This document shows positions 27,101 through 36,422 of a stretch of 64,000 nt of DNA, in pieces. Position numbers and translations under genes: made by a program. Source of the stretch: Alphaproteobacteria bacterium (lineage in GTDB: Bacteria > Pseudomonadota > Alphaproteobacteria > Caulobacterales > Aquidulcibacteraceae); assembly GCA_018969015.1 (NCBI GenBank), contig JAGWZE010000007.1, positions 1-64,000 on the forward strand, in the 5' to 3' direction. The notes under the pieces are model-generated. The model did no database searches, had not been told where the DNA came from, and saw nothing but the letters and a program-made list of their open reading frames with translations. Numbering within the stretch: position 1 is the first letter of the stretch; the number at the start of each line of letters is the position of its first letter.

Positions 27101-27127
27101 AAGGCCGCCCTCCGGGGCGGCCTTTTT
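27101..27127 (+). terminator. Rho-independent terminator of petABC
   Basis: GGCCGCCC-TCCG-GGGCGGCC with flanking AA/TT and a TTTTT run, 25 bases after the petC stop. Confidence 0.9.
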
Positions 27128-27206
27128 CGTTTCGGCTAAGACTGCGCCGCGCGTCCCCCACCGCGACGACTTGAGCCGGCGCCTCGGACGGCCTAGCCCT
27201 TCGCAC

Positions 27207-27815
27207 ATGAGCCAGAAGCGCATCGTCGTCGATCCGGATCCGCGGTGGCGGGAGGAGGGGCTTGCCCTCGCGCGCCGGGTGCGTGACGCGCTCGCCGCCT
27301 GCCACGCCGACGTCGATCATGTGGGCTCGACGGCGGTGCCCGGATTGGCCGCCAAGGACGTCATCGACCTCCAGGCGCTCGTGCTCGATCTCGACGATCC
27401 CGTGCTGGTCCCCGCCCTGACGGCGGCCGGTTTCCGGCATCGTTCGGACACGACTTCGGACCTGCCGCGCCCCGGCTTCGGGCGCGGCGCGCCGGACGAC
27501 TGGCGCAAGCTCTATTTCACCGCGCCGCCCGGCGCGCGCGACGTGCATCTCCACGTCCGGCGCATGGGCGCGGCGAACGCCACGATCGCGCTCCTGCAGC
27601 GCGACTTCCTGCGCGCGGACGCCGGCGTGCGCGCCGACTGGGAGCGCCTCAAGCGCGCGCTGGCCGCGCACACGCACGATCGCGCCGTCTATGCCGATCT
27701 CAAGGAGCCCGCGACAACGCTTCTCGTGCGGCTCGCGCTGGAATGGGCCAAAGCCACGCGCTGGCGTCCCGGCGCCAGCGATGCGCCGGCCGGCGGCGGC
27801 GACAGGGAGGGGTGA
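27207..27815 (+). CDS. GrpB family protein
   Basis: 202 residues of the GrpB/UPF0157 family (nucleotidyltransferase-like fold). VDHVGSTAVPGLAAKDVIDL is the family signature, followed by RKLYFTAPPGARDVHLHVRR. Often mis-annotated as dephospho-CoA kinase because it is fused to that enzyme in some actinobacteria. Function unknown. Its stop is one base before the mtnP ATG, so likely co-translated. Confidence 0.88.
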   Translation: MSQKRIVVDPDPRWREEGLALARRVRDALAACHADVDHVGSTAVPGLAAKDVIDLQALVLDLDDPVLVPALTAAGFRHRSDTTSDLPRPGFGRGAPDDWRKLYFTAPPGARDVHLHVRRMGAANATIALLQRDFLRADAGVRADWERLKRALAAHTHDRAVYADLKEPATTLLVRLALEWAKATRWRPGASDAPAGGGDREG

Positions 27816-27816
27816 G

Positions 27817-28698
27817 ATGAGCGGTTGGGTTCTCGGCGTCATCGGCGGATCGGGCCTCTATGACATTCCCGGCCTCGAAGGCGCGTGGCGCACGGTCGAG
27901 ACGCCCTGGGGCGCGCCTTCCGATCAGCTGTTCGACGGCCGGATCGGCGACCAGCGCGTCGTCTTCCTGCCGCGACATGGGCGCGGCCACCGCATCCCGC
28001 CGTCGGCGCTCAACTTCCGCGCCAATGTCGACGCGCTGAAGCGGCTCGGCGTCACCGACGTGGTGTCGCTCTCGGCGTGCGGCTCGCTGCGCGAGGATCG
28101 CCCGCCGGGTGCGTTCGTGGTCGTGGACCAGTTCATCGATCGCACGTTCGCGCGCGAGAAGAGCTTCTTCGCGACGGGGCTCGTGGCGCACGTCTCGATG
28201 GCGCATCCGGTGTGCCCGCGTCTGTCCGCACTGGCCGCCGCCGCTGCGCGCGAGGCCGGGGCGGAGGTGCACGAGGGCGGGACGTATCTCGTCATGGAGG
28301 GCCCGCAGTTCTCGACGCTGGCGGAATCCCGCCTCTACCGCAGCTGGGGCTGCGACGTGATCGGCATGACGAACATGCCCGAGGCCAAGCTCGCCCGCGA
28401 AGCCGAGCTGCCTTACGCGAGCGTGGCGATGGTGACCGACTATGACTGCTGGCGCGAGGAGACGGAGGCGGTCACCGTGTCCGAGGTGGTCGAGGTGATG
28501 CACGCGAACGCCGGCAAGGCCCGCGCGCTCGTCGCCGCGCTGGCGCGGTCGCTCGCGACCACGCCGCGCGCGCCGAGCCCGATCGACACCTGCCTTGACA
28601 CCGCAGTGATCACCGCCCCGAACGCCCGCGACCCGGCGCTGACGGCGAAGCTCGACGCGATCGCGGGACGCGTGCTGCGCCGCGCCGGCGGCGCCTGA
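27817..28698 (+). CDS. mtnP: S-methyl-5'-thioadenosine phosphorylase
   Basis: 293-residue trimeric purine phosphorylase that splits methylthioadenosine to adenine and methylthioribose-1-phosphate. VIGGSGLYDIPGL (phosphate loop), FLPRHGRGHRIPPSALNFRA, EGPQFSTLAESRLYRSWGCD and MTDYDCW-like VTDYDCWRE motifs match. AGGGAGG precedes the ATG. The adenine it releases is recycled by apt, 850 bases downstream. Confidence 0.94.
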   Translation: MSGWVLGVIGGSGLYDIPGLEGAWRTVETPWGAPSDQLFDGRIGDQRVVFLPRHGRGHRIPPSALNFRANVDALKRLGVTDVVSLSACGSLREDRPPGAFVVVDQFIDRTFAREKSFFATGLVAHVSMAHPVCPRLSALAAAAAREAGAEVHEGGTYLVMEGPQFSTLAESRLYRSWGCDVIGMTNMPEAKLAREAELPYASVAMVTDYDCWREETEAVTVSEVVEVMHANAGKARALVAALARSLATTPRAPSPIDTCLDTAVITAPNARDPALTAKLDAIAGRVLRRAGGA

Positions 28699-28749
28699 TC
28701 TGGGCGATGGCGGCCGTAGTGCGACGCTCCACGGTGGTATGATGCCGTC

Positions 28750-29022
28750 ATGGCCAAATCCAATCCGACCAAGACTCCGAAATCTGCCCGAAAGGCGCCT
28801 CAAACGAAGGGGGCGGCAAAGCAAGCGGCAAAACAAGAAGCGTCGGCAAAGTCGAGGGCATCCGTTGGGACTAAGCCGCCCGCACATCCTGAAGCTGCGT
28901 CCCAAAAGGCCAAGGCTGTTTTTCCGAAGGGCTATGGATCGCTTCGCGGCATGCTGAAGATCGATCCGCGCGTCGATCTGTCGAAGCCCATCGCCGCGCA
29001 AGTGGCGCGCTGGAAGGTCTGA
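28750..29022 (+). CDS. Putative antitoxin with histone-H1-like basic tail
   Basis: 90 residues in two parts. Residues 1-60 are Lys/Ala/Pro/Ser-rich with 12 lysines and two arginines and no predicted fold, like histone H1 tails. Residues 61-90 (GYGSLRGMLKIDPRVDLSKP then IAAQVARWKV) resemble the short C-terminal toxin-binding peptide of VapB-type antitoxins (G-S-x-[KR]-G then DxxxDxP). It is 19 bases upstream of a PIN-domain gene. The gene is visibly lower in GC than its neighbours. No known DNA-binding domain (AbrB, RHH, HTH) is present, which is odd for an antitoxin. Antitoxin role is inferred from context and the C-terminal pattern. Confidence 0.7.
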   Translation: MAKSNPTKTPKSARKAPQTKGAAKQAAKQEASAKSRASVGTKPPAHPEAASQKAKAVFPKGYGSLRGMLKIDPRVDLSKPIAAQVARWKV

Positions 29023-29041
29023 GGTTCGCTGACCTGACCTG

Positions 29042-29482
29042 ATGCGGAAGGGAGAGGGCCTCCTCCTCGATACGGTCGCGTTCTATCGCCTTCTCATGGG
29101 CGAGGGGCTTTCGTCAGACGTGCTGGCCGCCGTGGATGTCGCCGGGCGGAGTGGCCGGCTGTTCGTCTCGGTCGTTACGCCGATCGAGGTTGCGCTCGCG
29201 GCGCAAAAGAAGAACGCCTCCCGGATCAACTTGGACGGGCTCGGCCCGATCGGTTGGTGCAGCATCGGCGTGCGAAACCTTGGCGCGCGCTGGGCCAGTA
29301 TCGGGCAGCGTGTCGCGCTGAGCGCCAGCGAAACTCCGCGCCGCCTCGGATACCGCGATCCCTGCGACGCGTTGATCGTGGCGACGGCGCATGCGCGCCG
29401 GCTTCGCCTGGTCACGTCCGACGAGCGCATACTCGCCCTCGCGAAACGCGATCCCGTCTATCTTGATGCGCTGAGGTGTTGA
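29042..29482 (+). CDS. PIN-domain ribonuclease, VapC-like toxin
   Basis: 146-residue PIN domain. The acidic metal-binding set is complete: D10 (LLLDTVAF), E49 (VVTPIEVALAAQ), D106/D109 (YRDPCDALIVATA) and D127 (LVTSDERIL), so it should be an active Mg-dependent RNase. PIN proteins of this size with a short upstream gene are usually VapC toxins cutting tRNA or rRNA. No clear ribosome site before the ATG, suggesting translation coupled to the upstream gene. Confidence 0.82.
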   Translation: MRKGEGLLLDTVAFYRLLMGEGLSSDVLAAVDVAGRSGRLFVSVVTPIEVALAAQKKNASRINLDGLGPIGWCSIGVRNLGARWASIGQRVALSASETPRRLGYRDPCDALIVATAHARRLRLVTSDERILALAKRDPVYLDALRC

Positions 29483-29542
29483 GGACCGCCCCCCAAAAGT
29501 CAGCCTTGGCGCCGGCCCGCAATCCCGCCAAACCTAGCGGTC

Positions 29543-30070
29543 ATGAGCCTCATCGACGCCATCCGCACGATCCCGGACTATCCCAAGCCCGGCATCCTGT
29601 TCCGCGACATCACCACGCTGCTCGGCGACGCGCGCGCGTTCCGGCGTGCGGTCGACGAACTGGTCCAGCCCTTCGCCGGCGCGAAGATCGAGAAGGTGGC
29701 CGGCATCGAGGCCCGCGGGTTCATCCTGGGCGGCGCCGTGGCGCACCAGCTTTCCGCCGGCTTCACGCCGGTGCGCAAGAAGGGGAAGCTGCCGGCGGCC
29801 ACGCTGCGCCAGACGTATGCGCTCGAGTATGGCGAGGACGAGGTGGAGATCCACGTCGACGCCGTGCGTCCCGGCGAAAGCGTGCTCATCATCGATGACC
29901 TGATCGCCACGGGCGGCACGGCCGAAGCCGCGATCAAGCTTTTGCGGCAGGCGGGCGCGAACGTCGTCGGCGCCGCGTTCGTGATCGATCTGCCCGATCT
30001 CGGCGGCGCGGCGCGGATCGAAGGGCACGGCGTGCCGGTGCATGCGCTGGTGCAGTTTCCGGGGCACTGA
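29543..30070 (+). CDS. apt: Adenine phosphoribosyltransferase
   Basis: 175 residues. [20 protein letters not shown] is the typical start and [18 protein letters not shown] is the PRPP loop. It salvages adenine to AMP, and with mtnP upstream it closes the methylthioadenosine salvage route. A hairpin (GGGCGGG/CCCGCC, about 30081-30099) follows but lacks a T-run. Confidence 0.95.
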   Translation: MSLIDAIRTIPDYPKPGILFRDITTLLGDARAFRRAVDELVQPFAGAKIEKVAGIEARGFILGGAVAHQLSAGFTPVRKKGKLPAATLRQTYALEYGEDEVEIHVDAVRPGESVLIIDDLIATGGTAEAAIKLLRQAGANVVGAAFVIDLPDLGGAARIEGHGVPVHALVQFPGH

Positions 30071-30166
30071 CGAAACGCGAGGGCGGGCCCGTCCCGCCCG
30101 AGGCTCACCGCTTCGTGACGCCGGGCGGCCTTGTGCGGGCCGGGGCGCGGGCCCTTCTCTGAGGGC

Positions 30167-30241
30167 ATGAAGAAGATCGCCCCCGTTCTCGTCCTTCTGC
30201 TCATCGCGGCCGTGGCCATCACGTCGGTGGCGAGCGGCTGA
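30167..30241 (+). CDS. Possible 24-residue membrane peptide
   Basis: Small open frame reading MKKIAPVLVLLLIAAVAITS then VASG, with GAGGG six bases upstream of ATG. Two N-terminal lysines and one hydrophobic run fit a single-span peptide. It occupies the gap between apt and the convergent LysE gene and has no overlap with either. Too short for composition tests; expression unproven. Confidence 0.4.
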   Translation: MKKIAPVLVLLLIAAVAITSVASG

Positions 30242-30262
30242 CGACCGCAACCCTTCCGTCGG

Positions 30263-30913
30263 TCAGGCCGGGACGCTCCGCCCGGTCTCCCACAGCATCC
30301 AAAGCGCGATCGCCGCGATCGCGACCGCGGAGAGACGCCCCGCAAGACGGCTTTGCGCCAGCGCCTGCGCCCGCGCCGCCGCCGTGACGATCGAGGCATG
30401 AACCGCAACCGCCACGCCGAGATGCACGCTGCCGAGCAGCAGCGCCTGCGCGACCGGGTTGGCGTGGTCCGGGCGCATGAAGGTCGGCAGCAGCGTGATG
30501 TAGAACACCGCCGCTTTCGGGTTGAGCACGTTGGCGACGAAGCCCCGCAGCGCGGCTTGGCGCCGATCGGCGGCGTCCGGCTCGGCGGGTGAGCCTGCGC
30601 CGTCGCCGCGGCTCGTCCAGGCCTCGTAGGCGAGCCACAGGAGATAGGCGACGCCCGCCCACCGCAGCGCCTGGTAGAGGCCCGGCGCGCGCAGCACGAC
30701 CTCGCCGACGCCGAACGCCGCGGCGAGCATGTACACCGCGAGCCCGGCCGTCACGCCCGCCACCGCCGCGAACCCCGCCGCGCGCCCGCGCGTCGCCGCG
30801 AGCACCGCAAGCCACGACATGTTCGGGCCGGGAGTCAGCTCGATCAGCAAGACAGCAATGAGAAACGGCCCGACAACGCCAGGATCGACGGGCCACGCCG
30901 CGTGCGGGATCAC
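30263..30913 (-). CDS. LysE family translocator
   Basis: 216-residue exporter of the LysE/RhtB family with about six spans. ELTPGPNMSWLAVLAATRGR is the conserved first helix and loop (PGPN), and GFVANVLNPKAAVFYITLLP is the second conserved segment. Such proteins export amino acids or homoserine lactone-like compounds; the substrate is unknown. GTG start. Confidence 0.88.
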   Translation of the reverse strand: MIPHAAWPVDPGVVGPFLIAVLLIELTPGPNMSWLAVLAATRGRAAGFAAVAGVTAGLAVYMLAAAFGVGEVVLRAPGLYQALRWAGVAYLLWLAYEAWTSRGDGAGSPAEPDAADRRQAALRGFVANVLNPKAAVFYITLLPTFMRPDHANPVAQALLLGSVHLGVAVAVHASIVTAAARAQALAQSRLAGRLSAVAIAAIALWMLWETGRSVPA

Positions 30914-30937
30914 GGCGTCCGCGCGACGTGGATCAAC

Positions 30938-31342
30938 TCACGGACCATGATGCACGGCCTCGACCTTGTTGCCGTCGGCGTCGCGCACGAAGGCGCCGTA
31001 GTAGTCGGGGTGGTACTCGGTGCGCAGGCCCGGGCTGCCGTCGTCGTGTCCGCCGTGCTCGAGCGCGGCGAGATAGAAGGCGTCGACCGCTTCGCGCGAG
31101 GGCGCCGCGAAGGCGAGGTGCGCGCCGTTGCCGGCGGACGGTGCGCCGCGATTGATCGGCAGGCCGATCCAGAACGTGGGCTTAGCGCTGCCCGCGTCGC
31201 CATAGCCGACCGAGACGAGGCCGGCGCCAGGCACTTCGACGGGCATCAACGGCGCCATGCCGAGCGGGGCAAGCACCGCGTCGTAGAACGCCTTGGCGGC
31301 CTTGACGTCACGGACGCCGATGGAGACGTGGTCGAGCGGCAT
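30938..31342 (-). CDS. VOC family protein
   Basis: 134-residue single glyoxalase-fold protein: MPLDHVSIGVRDVKAAKAFY at the start, HLAFAAPSREAVDAFY in the middle and YYGAFVRDADGNKVEAVHH at the end. The His and Glu/His pairs at the usual metal positions are visible. Ten bases after the dienelactone hydrolase stop, so one operon; function unknown. Confidence 0.85.
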   Translation of the reverse strand: MPLDHVSIGVRDVKAAKAFYDAVLAPLGMAPLMPVEVPGAGLVSVGYGDAGSAKPTFWIGLPINRGAPSAGNGAHLAFAAPSREAVDAFYLAALEHGGHDDGSPGLRTEYHPDYYGAFVRDADGNKVEAVHHGP

Positions 31343-31352
31343 GGAGGATCCT

Positions 31353-32021
31353 TCAGCCGTGGGTGTCGAAAAAGGCGCGCGTGCGCGCCCAGGCGAGGTC
31401 GGCCTGGACGGCGTCGTGGTCGGCGCTGCGATCGGAGAAAAATCCGTGTCCGGCCGGATAGAGATGGATCGGCACGCCGGGGTGGGCGGCGCGCACCTTG
31501 TCCACGTCGGTCATCGGGATCATCGGATCGCGCGCGCCATAGTGGAGCTCGATCGGCGCCCGCGGCGTCTCGTCGAGCAGCCCGATGATGAGACGGCCAT
31601 AGAACCCCGCCGCGGCGGCGAGGCCGGTGCAGCGGCAGGCGGCGAGCCAGGCCACCGTTCCGCCCCAGCAGAACCCGGCGACGAACACCGGCCCGCCCGC
31701 TGAGGCGAGCGTGTCGATTGCGGCCTGGGTGTCGGCGGCGACCTGATCCCACGGCGTCGCCGTCACGGCGGCGCGCGCCTTGGCGAGGCCGGCCTCGTCG
31801 AAGCCGCCGTCGAAATGCGGATCGAGCCGCGCGAAGTACTGCGGCGCCAGGACGTCGTACCCGTCCTGCGCGAACCGATCGGCGAGGGCGCGGATGTTGG
31901 CGTTGACGCCGAAGATCTCCTGCACGAGCACGAGACCGCCGCGCCGCGGGCCTTGCGCGGCAACGCGATAGGCGGGGAGGGGCGCGCCGTCGTGCGCGCT
32001 CGTCAGCTGCGTCCAACTCAT
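31353..32021 (-). CDS. Dienelactone hydrolase family protein
   Basis: 222-residue alpha/beta hydrolase with the DLH triad C118 (GFCWGG), D165 (GARDPMIP), H192 (AGHGFF) and the supporting E35 (VQEIFGVN). Members open dienelactones or similar lactones in aromatic degradation, but no degradation genes are near. ATG 32019-32021 is chosen because it gives the conserved MSWTQLTSAHDGAPLPAY beginning. Confidence 0.9.
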   Translation of the reverse strand: MSWTQLTSAHDGAPLPAYRVAAQGPRRGGLVLVQEIFGVNANIRALADRFAQDGYDVLAPQYFARLDPHFDGGFDEAGLAKARAAVTATPWDQVAADTQAAIDTLASAGGPVFVAGFCWGGTVAWLAACRCTGLAAAAGFYGRLIIGLLDETPRAPIELHYGARDPMIPMTDVDKVRAAHPGVPIHLYPAGHGFFSDRSADHDAVQADLAWARTRAFFDTHG

Positions 32022-32109
32022 CGCTCTGTTGTGACGCCTCCCCGGAGACCGCGCAATGGCGGTTGCCGGCTGCGCAAACGCGCGCATAGTGACGTCGGAG
32101 GCCAAACGC

Positions 32110-33174
32110 ATGCGTCCTGCGGCGCGCACGATGATCGCTCTTGCGGCCGTCCGGGCCGCCCTGTGCGCGGCCGTTCTCGCGGGCGGCGCGATGGGCGCCG
32201 CGGCCGGCGTCGCGGCGCAGCCGCCCGTGCGCCCGTCAACGGCGCCGTCAGCGGCGACGTCGCCGGCGACGCCCGCGCCCGCCGCCGCCGTGCCTCCGGC
32301 CGAGGACGAAGCGGTCTACGCAATCCCCACGCGCAAGGACCGGATCGGCCGCGTGCTCGCGCCCGTCCACGTCAACGGCCAGGGGCCGTTCAAGTTCATC
32401 GTCGACACCGGGGCCAACAGCTCCGTCGCGAGCCCCAGGCTCGCCGAGGCGCTCGGCCTTACGCCGCAGCGCGAAGCCGGGCGCTTCGTGGTGCATGGCG
32501 TCACCGGCTCCATCGAGGCCGCCACGATCCCGGTCGCCTCGTTCCGCGCCGACACGATGCAGCAGACGAACCTGCGCATGCCGGTCATGGACGGCGGCAT
32601 TCTCGCAGGCGCCGATGGCGTGTTCGGCGTCGATGCGCTGGCGGGGCGGCGCCTGCTCGTCGATTTTCGCAAGGACCGGATCGAGATCGGTCCGGCGAAG
32701 CGTCGCTATGCGCCGAGCCGTGGGCTGCGGCTGAAGGGCAAGCTGCGCTTCGGCGCATTGTTCCTCACGGAGGCCGAGGTCGGCGGCGTCAAGGTCGCCG
32801 CCGTGATCGACACGGGCGCCGAGCGCTCGATCGCGAACTCCGCCTTGCTGCAAGCGTTGCGCGCGCGCGCCGCATCGATGCGCGAAGTGGGTGAGGTGGC
32901 GTTCACGGGCGCGACGGGCGCCTACATGCAGGGACGGCTGGTCTATCTGCCGCCGCTCAATGTCAGCGGAACTTTGCAGATCATGGAAATGCCGACGATC
33001 GTCGCGGACGCCCACGTCTTCACGGTGTGGGGCCTGACCAAAGAACCGGCCCTGCTCGTCGGCATGGACGTGCTCGGCCAGGCGGACGTTCTTTCGATCG
33101 ATTACAAGCGCGCCGAGATGGTGCTTTTGCTGCCCTATGGCCCGGAGGCGCGGGACGTGCGCCTGACGCGCTAG
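32110..33174 (+). CDS. Secreted retropepsin-like aspartic protease, two lobes
   Basis: 354 residues with a signal peptide (about 1-36), a Pro/Ala-rich linker (37-65) and two retropepsin-like lobes, each with its own active-site motif: FIVDTGANSS (D99) and AVIDTGAERS (D234). Each motif is followed by a hydrophobic-hydrophobic-Gly turn (VFGVDAL; LLVGMDVL). The single chain therefore imitates a retroviral protease dimer. It should act in the periplasm; substrate unknown. GGAGG precedes ATG 32110. Confidence 0.87.
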   Translation: MRPAARTMIALAAVRAALCAAVLAGGAMGAAAGVAAQPPVRPSTAPSAATSPATPAPAAAVPPAEDEAVYAIPTRKDRIGRVLAPVHVNGQGPFKFIVDTGANSSVASPRLAEALGLTPQREAGRFVVHGVTGSIEAATIPVASFRADTMQQTNLRMPVMDGGILAGADGVFGVDALAGRRLLVDFRKDRIEIGPAKRRYAPSRGLRLKGKLRFGALFLTEAEVGGVKVAAVIDTGAERSIANSALLQALRARAASMREVGEVAFTGATGAYMQGRLVYLPPLNVSGTLQIMEMPTIVADAHVFTVWGLTKEPALLVGMDVLGQADVLSIDYKRAEMVLLLPYGPEARDVRLTR

Positions 33175-33201
33175 CCGCGCGGCGCCCGCCCATTGACAGC
33201 G

Positions 33202-33957
33202 TCAGACGCGGGCTTCTCGTTCGCGTGGCGCGCGATTGCGCTTCTCCGCGTCCTTGATCAGCTCTTCCGCCTCGCGCCCAAGACTGCGCGCTTCTTCGTC
33301 GCCCGTCGAGGAGGCAGTCGTGCCGGTTGACGTTCCGGACGTCGTTGCATCGGCCGTGGTCGCTTCGGCGGACGCGCCATCGGCGGAGGATCCGTCGCCG
33401 CCCGAAGTATCGCCATTGGCGGCCGCGCCCGCATCCGTTGACGCCGTCTGCGCATCGGCTGCGGTCGGTGCAGTGGCGGCGCCTCCCGCGGCGCCGACGG
33501 CGGGCATTTCGCCCATGGCCTTCATCGCCTGCGCCATCGATTTGAGCACGGTCACGATCTGCGCGATCGCTGCTTTCCGCTCGGCTTCGGACATGGGCGC
33601 GGATTGCAGCCGTTGAAGTTCGGCGCGGAGTTCCCGGATCCTTTGGCGCACGGCGGCGATCACGCGGTCACGCTCGAACTTCACGCGCTCGCGGCTTTGT
33701 TCCTCGCGGAGTTCGTCGGCCTTCTTCGCGGTATCGAGGAGAACGGCCATTTCCGCGGGCGTTTTGCCGTAGTTCAGGACGAACGCGATGGCCTTCTCGT
33801 CGTCGGCGACAGTGGCGAGGCGCCTGGCCATCTCTTCGGGAATCTTGCCCAGGCGGATGTCCGCTTCGAGCTGCTCTTTCGTCGGCGCGGGGGCGGCGCG
33901 CGGAATGTTCGGCTGCGTCGCGTAGGCCGTCCCCGCAGAGCGCGCCGCTTCGATCAT
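33202..33957 (-). CDS. Unknown coiled-coil protein with low-complexity region
   Basis: 251 residues, no signal peptide or span. Residues about 25-75 hold two similar short motifs (LGKIPEEMARRLATVADDEK and YGKTPAEMAVLLDTAKKADE), suggesting an internal duplication. Residues 76-135 are strongly charged and helical (probable coiled coil). Residues 150-225 are Ala/Thr/Ser/Gly-rich and acidic, and the tail is charged again. No family recognised. A perfect palindrome sits just upstream of the start. Confidence 0.6.
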   Translation of the reverse strand: MIEAARSAGTAYATQPNIPRAAPAPTKEQLEADIRLGKIPEEMARRLATVADDEKAIAFVLNYGKTPAEMAVLLDTAKKADELREEQSRERVKFERDRVIAAVRQRIRELRAELQRLQSAPMSEAERKAAIAQIVTVLKSMAQAMKAMGEMPAVGAAGGAATAPTAADAQTASTDAGAAANGDTSGGDGSSADGASAEATTADATTSGTSTGTTASSTGDEEARSLGREAEELIKDAEKRNRAPREREARV

Positions 33958-33971
33958 CGCCCGACTCCAAT

Positions 33972-33985
33972 GTGAACTTGTTCAC
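33972..33985. promoter_or_regulatory. Perfect 14-base palindrome upstream of the coiled-coil gene
   Basis: GTGAAC-TT-GTTCAC lies 15 bases upstream of the start codon at 33957 and 64 bases downstream of the ychF stop side. Operator-like by position. The spacing does not match known LexA sites. Confidence 0.5.
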
Positions 33986-34048
33986 TTTGAGGTCGGGGTG
34001 GTTAACGAAATGCTGATTGCGCGTTGGCGCGCCGGGCCCACGCGCGCT

Positions 34049-35146
<1,098 letters not shown>

Positions 35147-35287
35147 GATGTTCGCCGTCCTCGCGATCGTTCGCGTCCCGGGCGCGGTGGGCGCCCGTGT
35201 CGCGCCTTCCTACCCGCCAGGGGAGCGGGCGACAACCTGTGCGCGTGTCAGGGGCATTCGCTTGGGAATTATTCGCATGCGCAGAAG

Positions 35288-35296
35288 TTATCCACA
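35288..35296 (+). promoter_or_regulatory. Perfect DnaA-box consensus
   Basis: TTATCCACA matches the strict DnaA-binding consensus. It lies alone in the gap between the divergent ychF and secreted-protein genes, 40 bases before the latter's start. No further boxes or AT-rich stretch, so not an origin. Confidence 0.5.
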
Positions 35297-35336
35297 ACGC
35301 GTCCGAAGGGTGGCGCAAGAACAATGGGGGTTGGGA

Positions 35337-35726
35337 ATGGATCGTTTGAAGACCGGATTCGGCACTTTGATGCTGTTTCTTTCGGTTCAGGCCGCCGCGT
35401 TCATGGCGCCGGCGCATGCCGCGCCACCCACTGCCGGCGCGACCGAAGCGACCACGCACACGGCCGGCGACCTCGCCGGCGCCGCCAAGGACTTCGTCCA
35501 GACCCTCGAGCGGGCCGCGGCCGACGCCTTCGCCTTCTCGTTCTTCGACGCGCCGCCCGCGCCCCAGACCGGCGCGGACGTCCCGCTCGGCGACGTCTCC
35601 CATGGCGGCGGCTTCGAAGCGGCTTCCCAGGCGCTCGCGATCGATTTCGGCATGGGCGATCATGCAGATCTCGCCGCTCTGGTGAAGAGCGCGGTCGACG
35701 CCGCCCACCACGACTGGATGTTCTGA
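35337..35726 (+). CDS. Secreted protein of unknown function
   Basis: 129 residues: signal peptide MDRLKTGFGTLMLFLSVQAA to AHAA, then an Ala/Thr-rich segment and a helical region rich in Ala, Asp and Phe (FVQTLERAAADAFAFSFFDA), ending HHDWMF. No family recognised. GGGGGTTGGGA precedes the ATG. Codon use is normal for the region. Confidence 0.6.
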   Translation: MDRLKTGFGTLMLFLSVQAAAFMAPAHAAPPTAGATEATTHTAGDLAGAAKDFVQTLERAAADAFAFSFFDAPPAPQTGADVPLGDVSHGGGFEAASQALAIDFGMGDHADLAALVKSAVDAAHHDWMF

Positions 35727-35781
35727 ACACCGCCCCGTCCGGTCCCGCCCCGTCAGGGGCGGGCAGGTCCGGGACTGGCGC

Positions 35782-36393
35782 TCACGCCTCGTCGTCCCCC
35801 GGGGGGCGGCGGGCCGGGACCTTGTCTGCCGGCGCAAGGCGCAGCACTTCGGCCTGATACTTCTCGTCTTCCCCCGCGACGAGAAGCGGGGCCGCGCGCA
35901 CGCACGCCTCGATCATCGCCGTGACCCACGGGTGATCCGCCTTCGGAATGTCGCCGAGCACGTAGTTCTGCACGAGATCCTTGTGGCCGGGATGGCCCAT
36001 GCCGAGCCGTGCGCGGCGGAAGTCGTCGCCGAGATGCGCGGTGAGGGAGCGGATGCCGTTGTTGCCGGCCGCGCCGCCGCCGCGCTTCATCCGGAAGCGG
36101 CCCGGCGCCAGATCGATCTCGTCATAGAAGGCTACGACGTCGCCGGGCGCGCGCTTGTAGAAGCGCATGGCCTCGGCCACCGCGCCGCCGGACTCGTTGT
36201 AGTAGGTCTGCGGCTTCATCAGCAGCGTCTTCACGCCGGCAATGTCGCCCTCGGCGATCTCGCTCTGGAACTTCTTCCGCCAGGGTCCGAAGGCATAGGC
36301 CGACGCGAACGCGTCCATGACCATGAACCCGACATTGTGCCGGTTCTTGGCGTATTTCGGCCCTGGATTGCCGAAGCCGACGAGAATCAACAT
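35782..36393 (-). CDS. pth: Peptidyl-tRNA hydrolase
   Basis: 203 residues. It releases tRNA from stalled peptidyl-tRNA. Key residues are in LVGFGNPGPKY (N9), NRHNVGF (catalytic H19) and FYDEIDLAPGRFRMK (acidic pair). 29 bases after rplY; the rplY-pth pair is a standard bacterial operon. Confidence 0.95.
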   Translation of the reverse strand: MLILVGFGNPGPKYAKNRHNVGFMVMDAFASAYAFGPWRKKFQSEIAEGDIAGVKTLLMKPQTYYNESGGAVAEAMRFYKRAPGDVVAFYDEIDLAPGRFRMKRGGGAAGNNGIRSLTAHLGDDFRRARLGMGHPGHKDLVQNYVLGDIPKADHPWVTAMIEACVRAAPLLVAGEDEKYQAEVLRLAPADKVPARRPPGDDEA

Positions 36394-36422
36394 GGCGGCG
36401 CCTCAGAAAGCGCCCGGCGCGC

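Noticed and set aside
33972-33985. LexA (SOS) box
   Set aside because: Half-sites GAAC/GTTC are present but only two bases apart; neither the GAAC-N4-GTTC nor the GTTC-N7-GTTC spacing fits.
35288-35296. Replication origin
   Set aside because: Only one DnaA box, no AT-rich element and no dnaA, hemE or parAB genes nearby.
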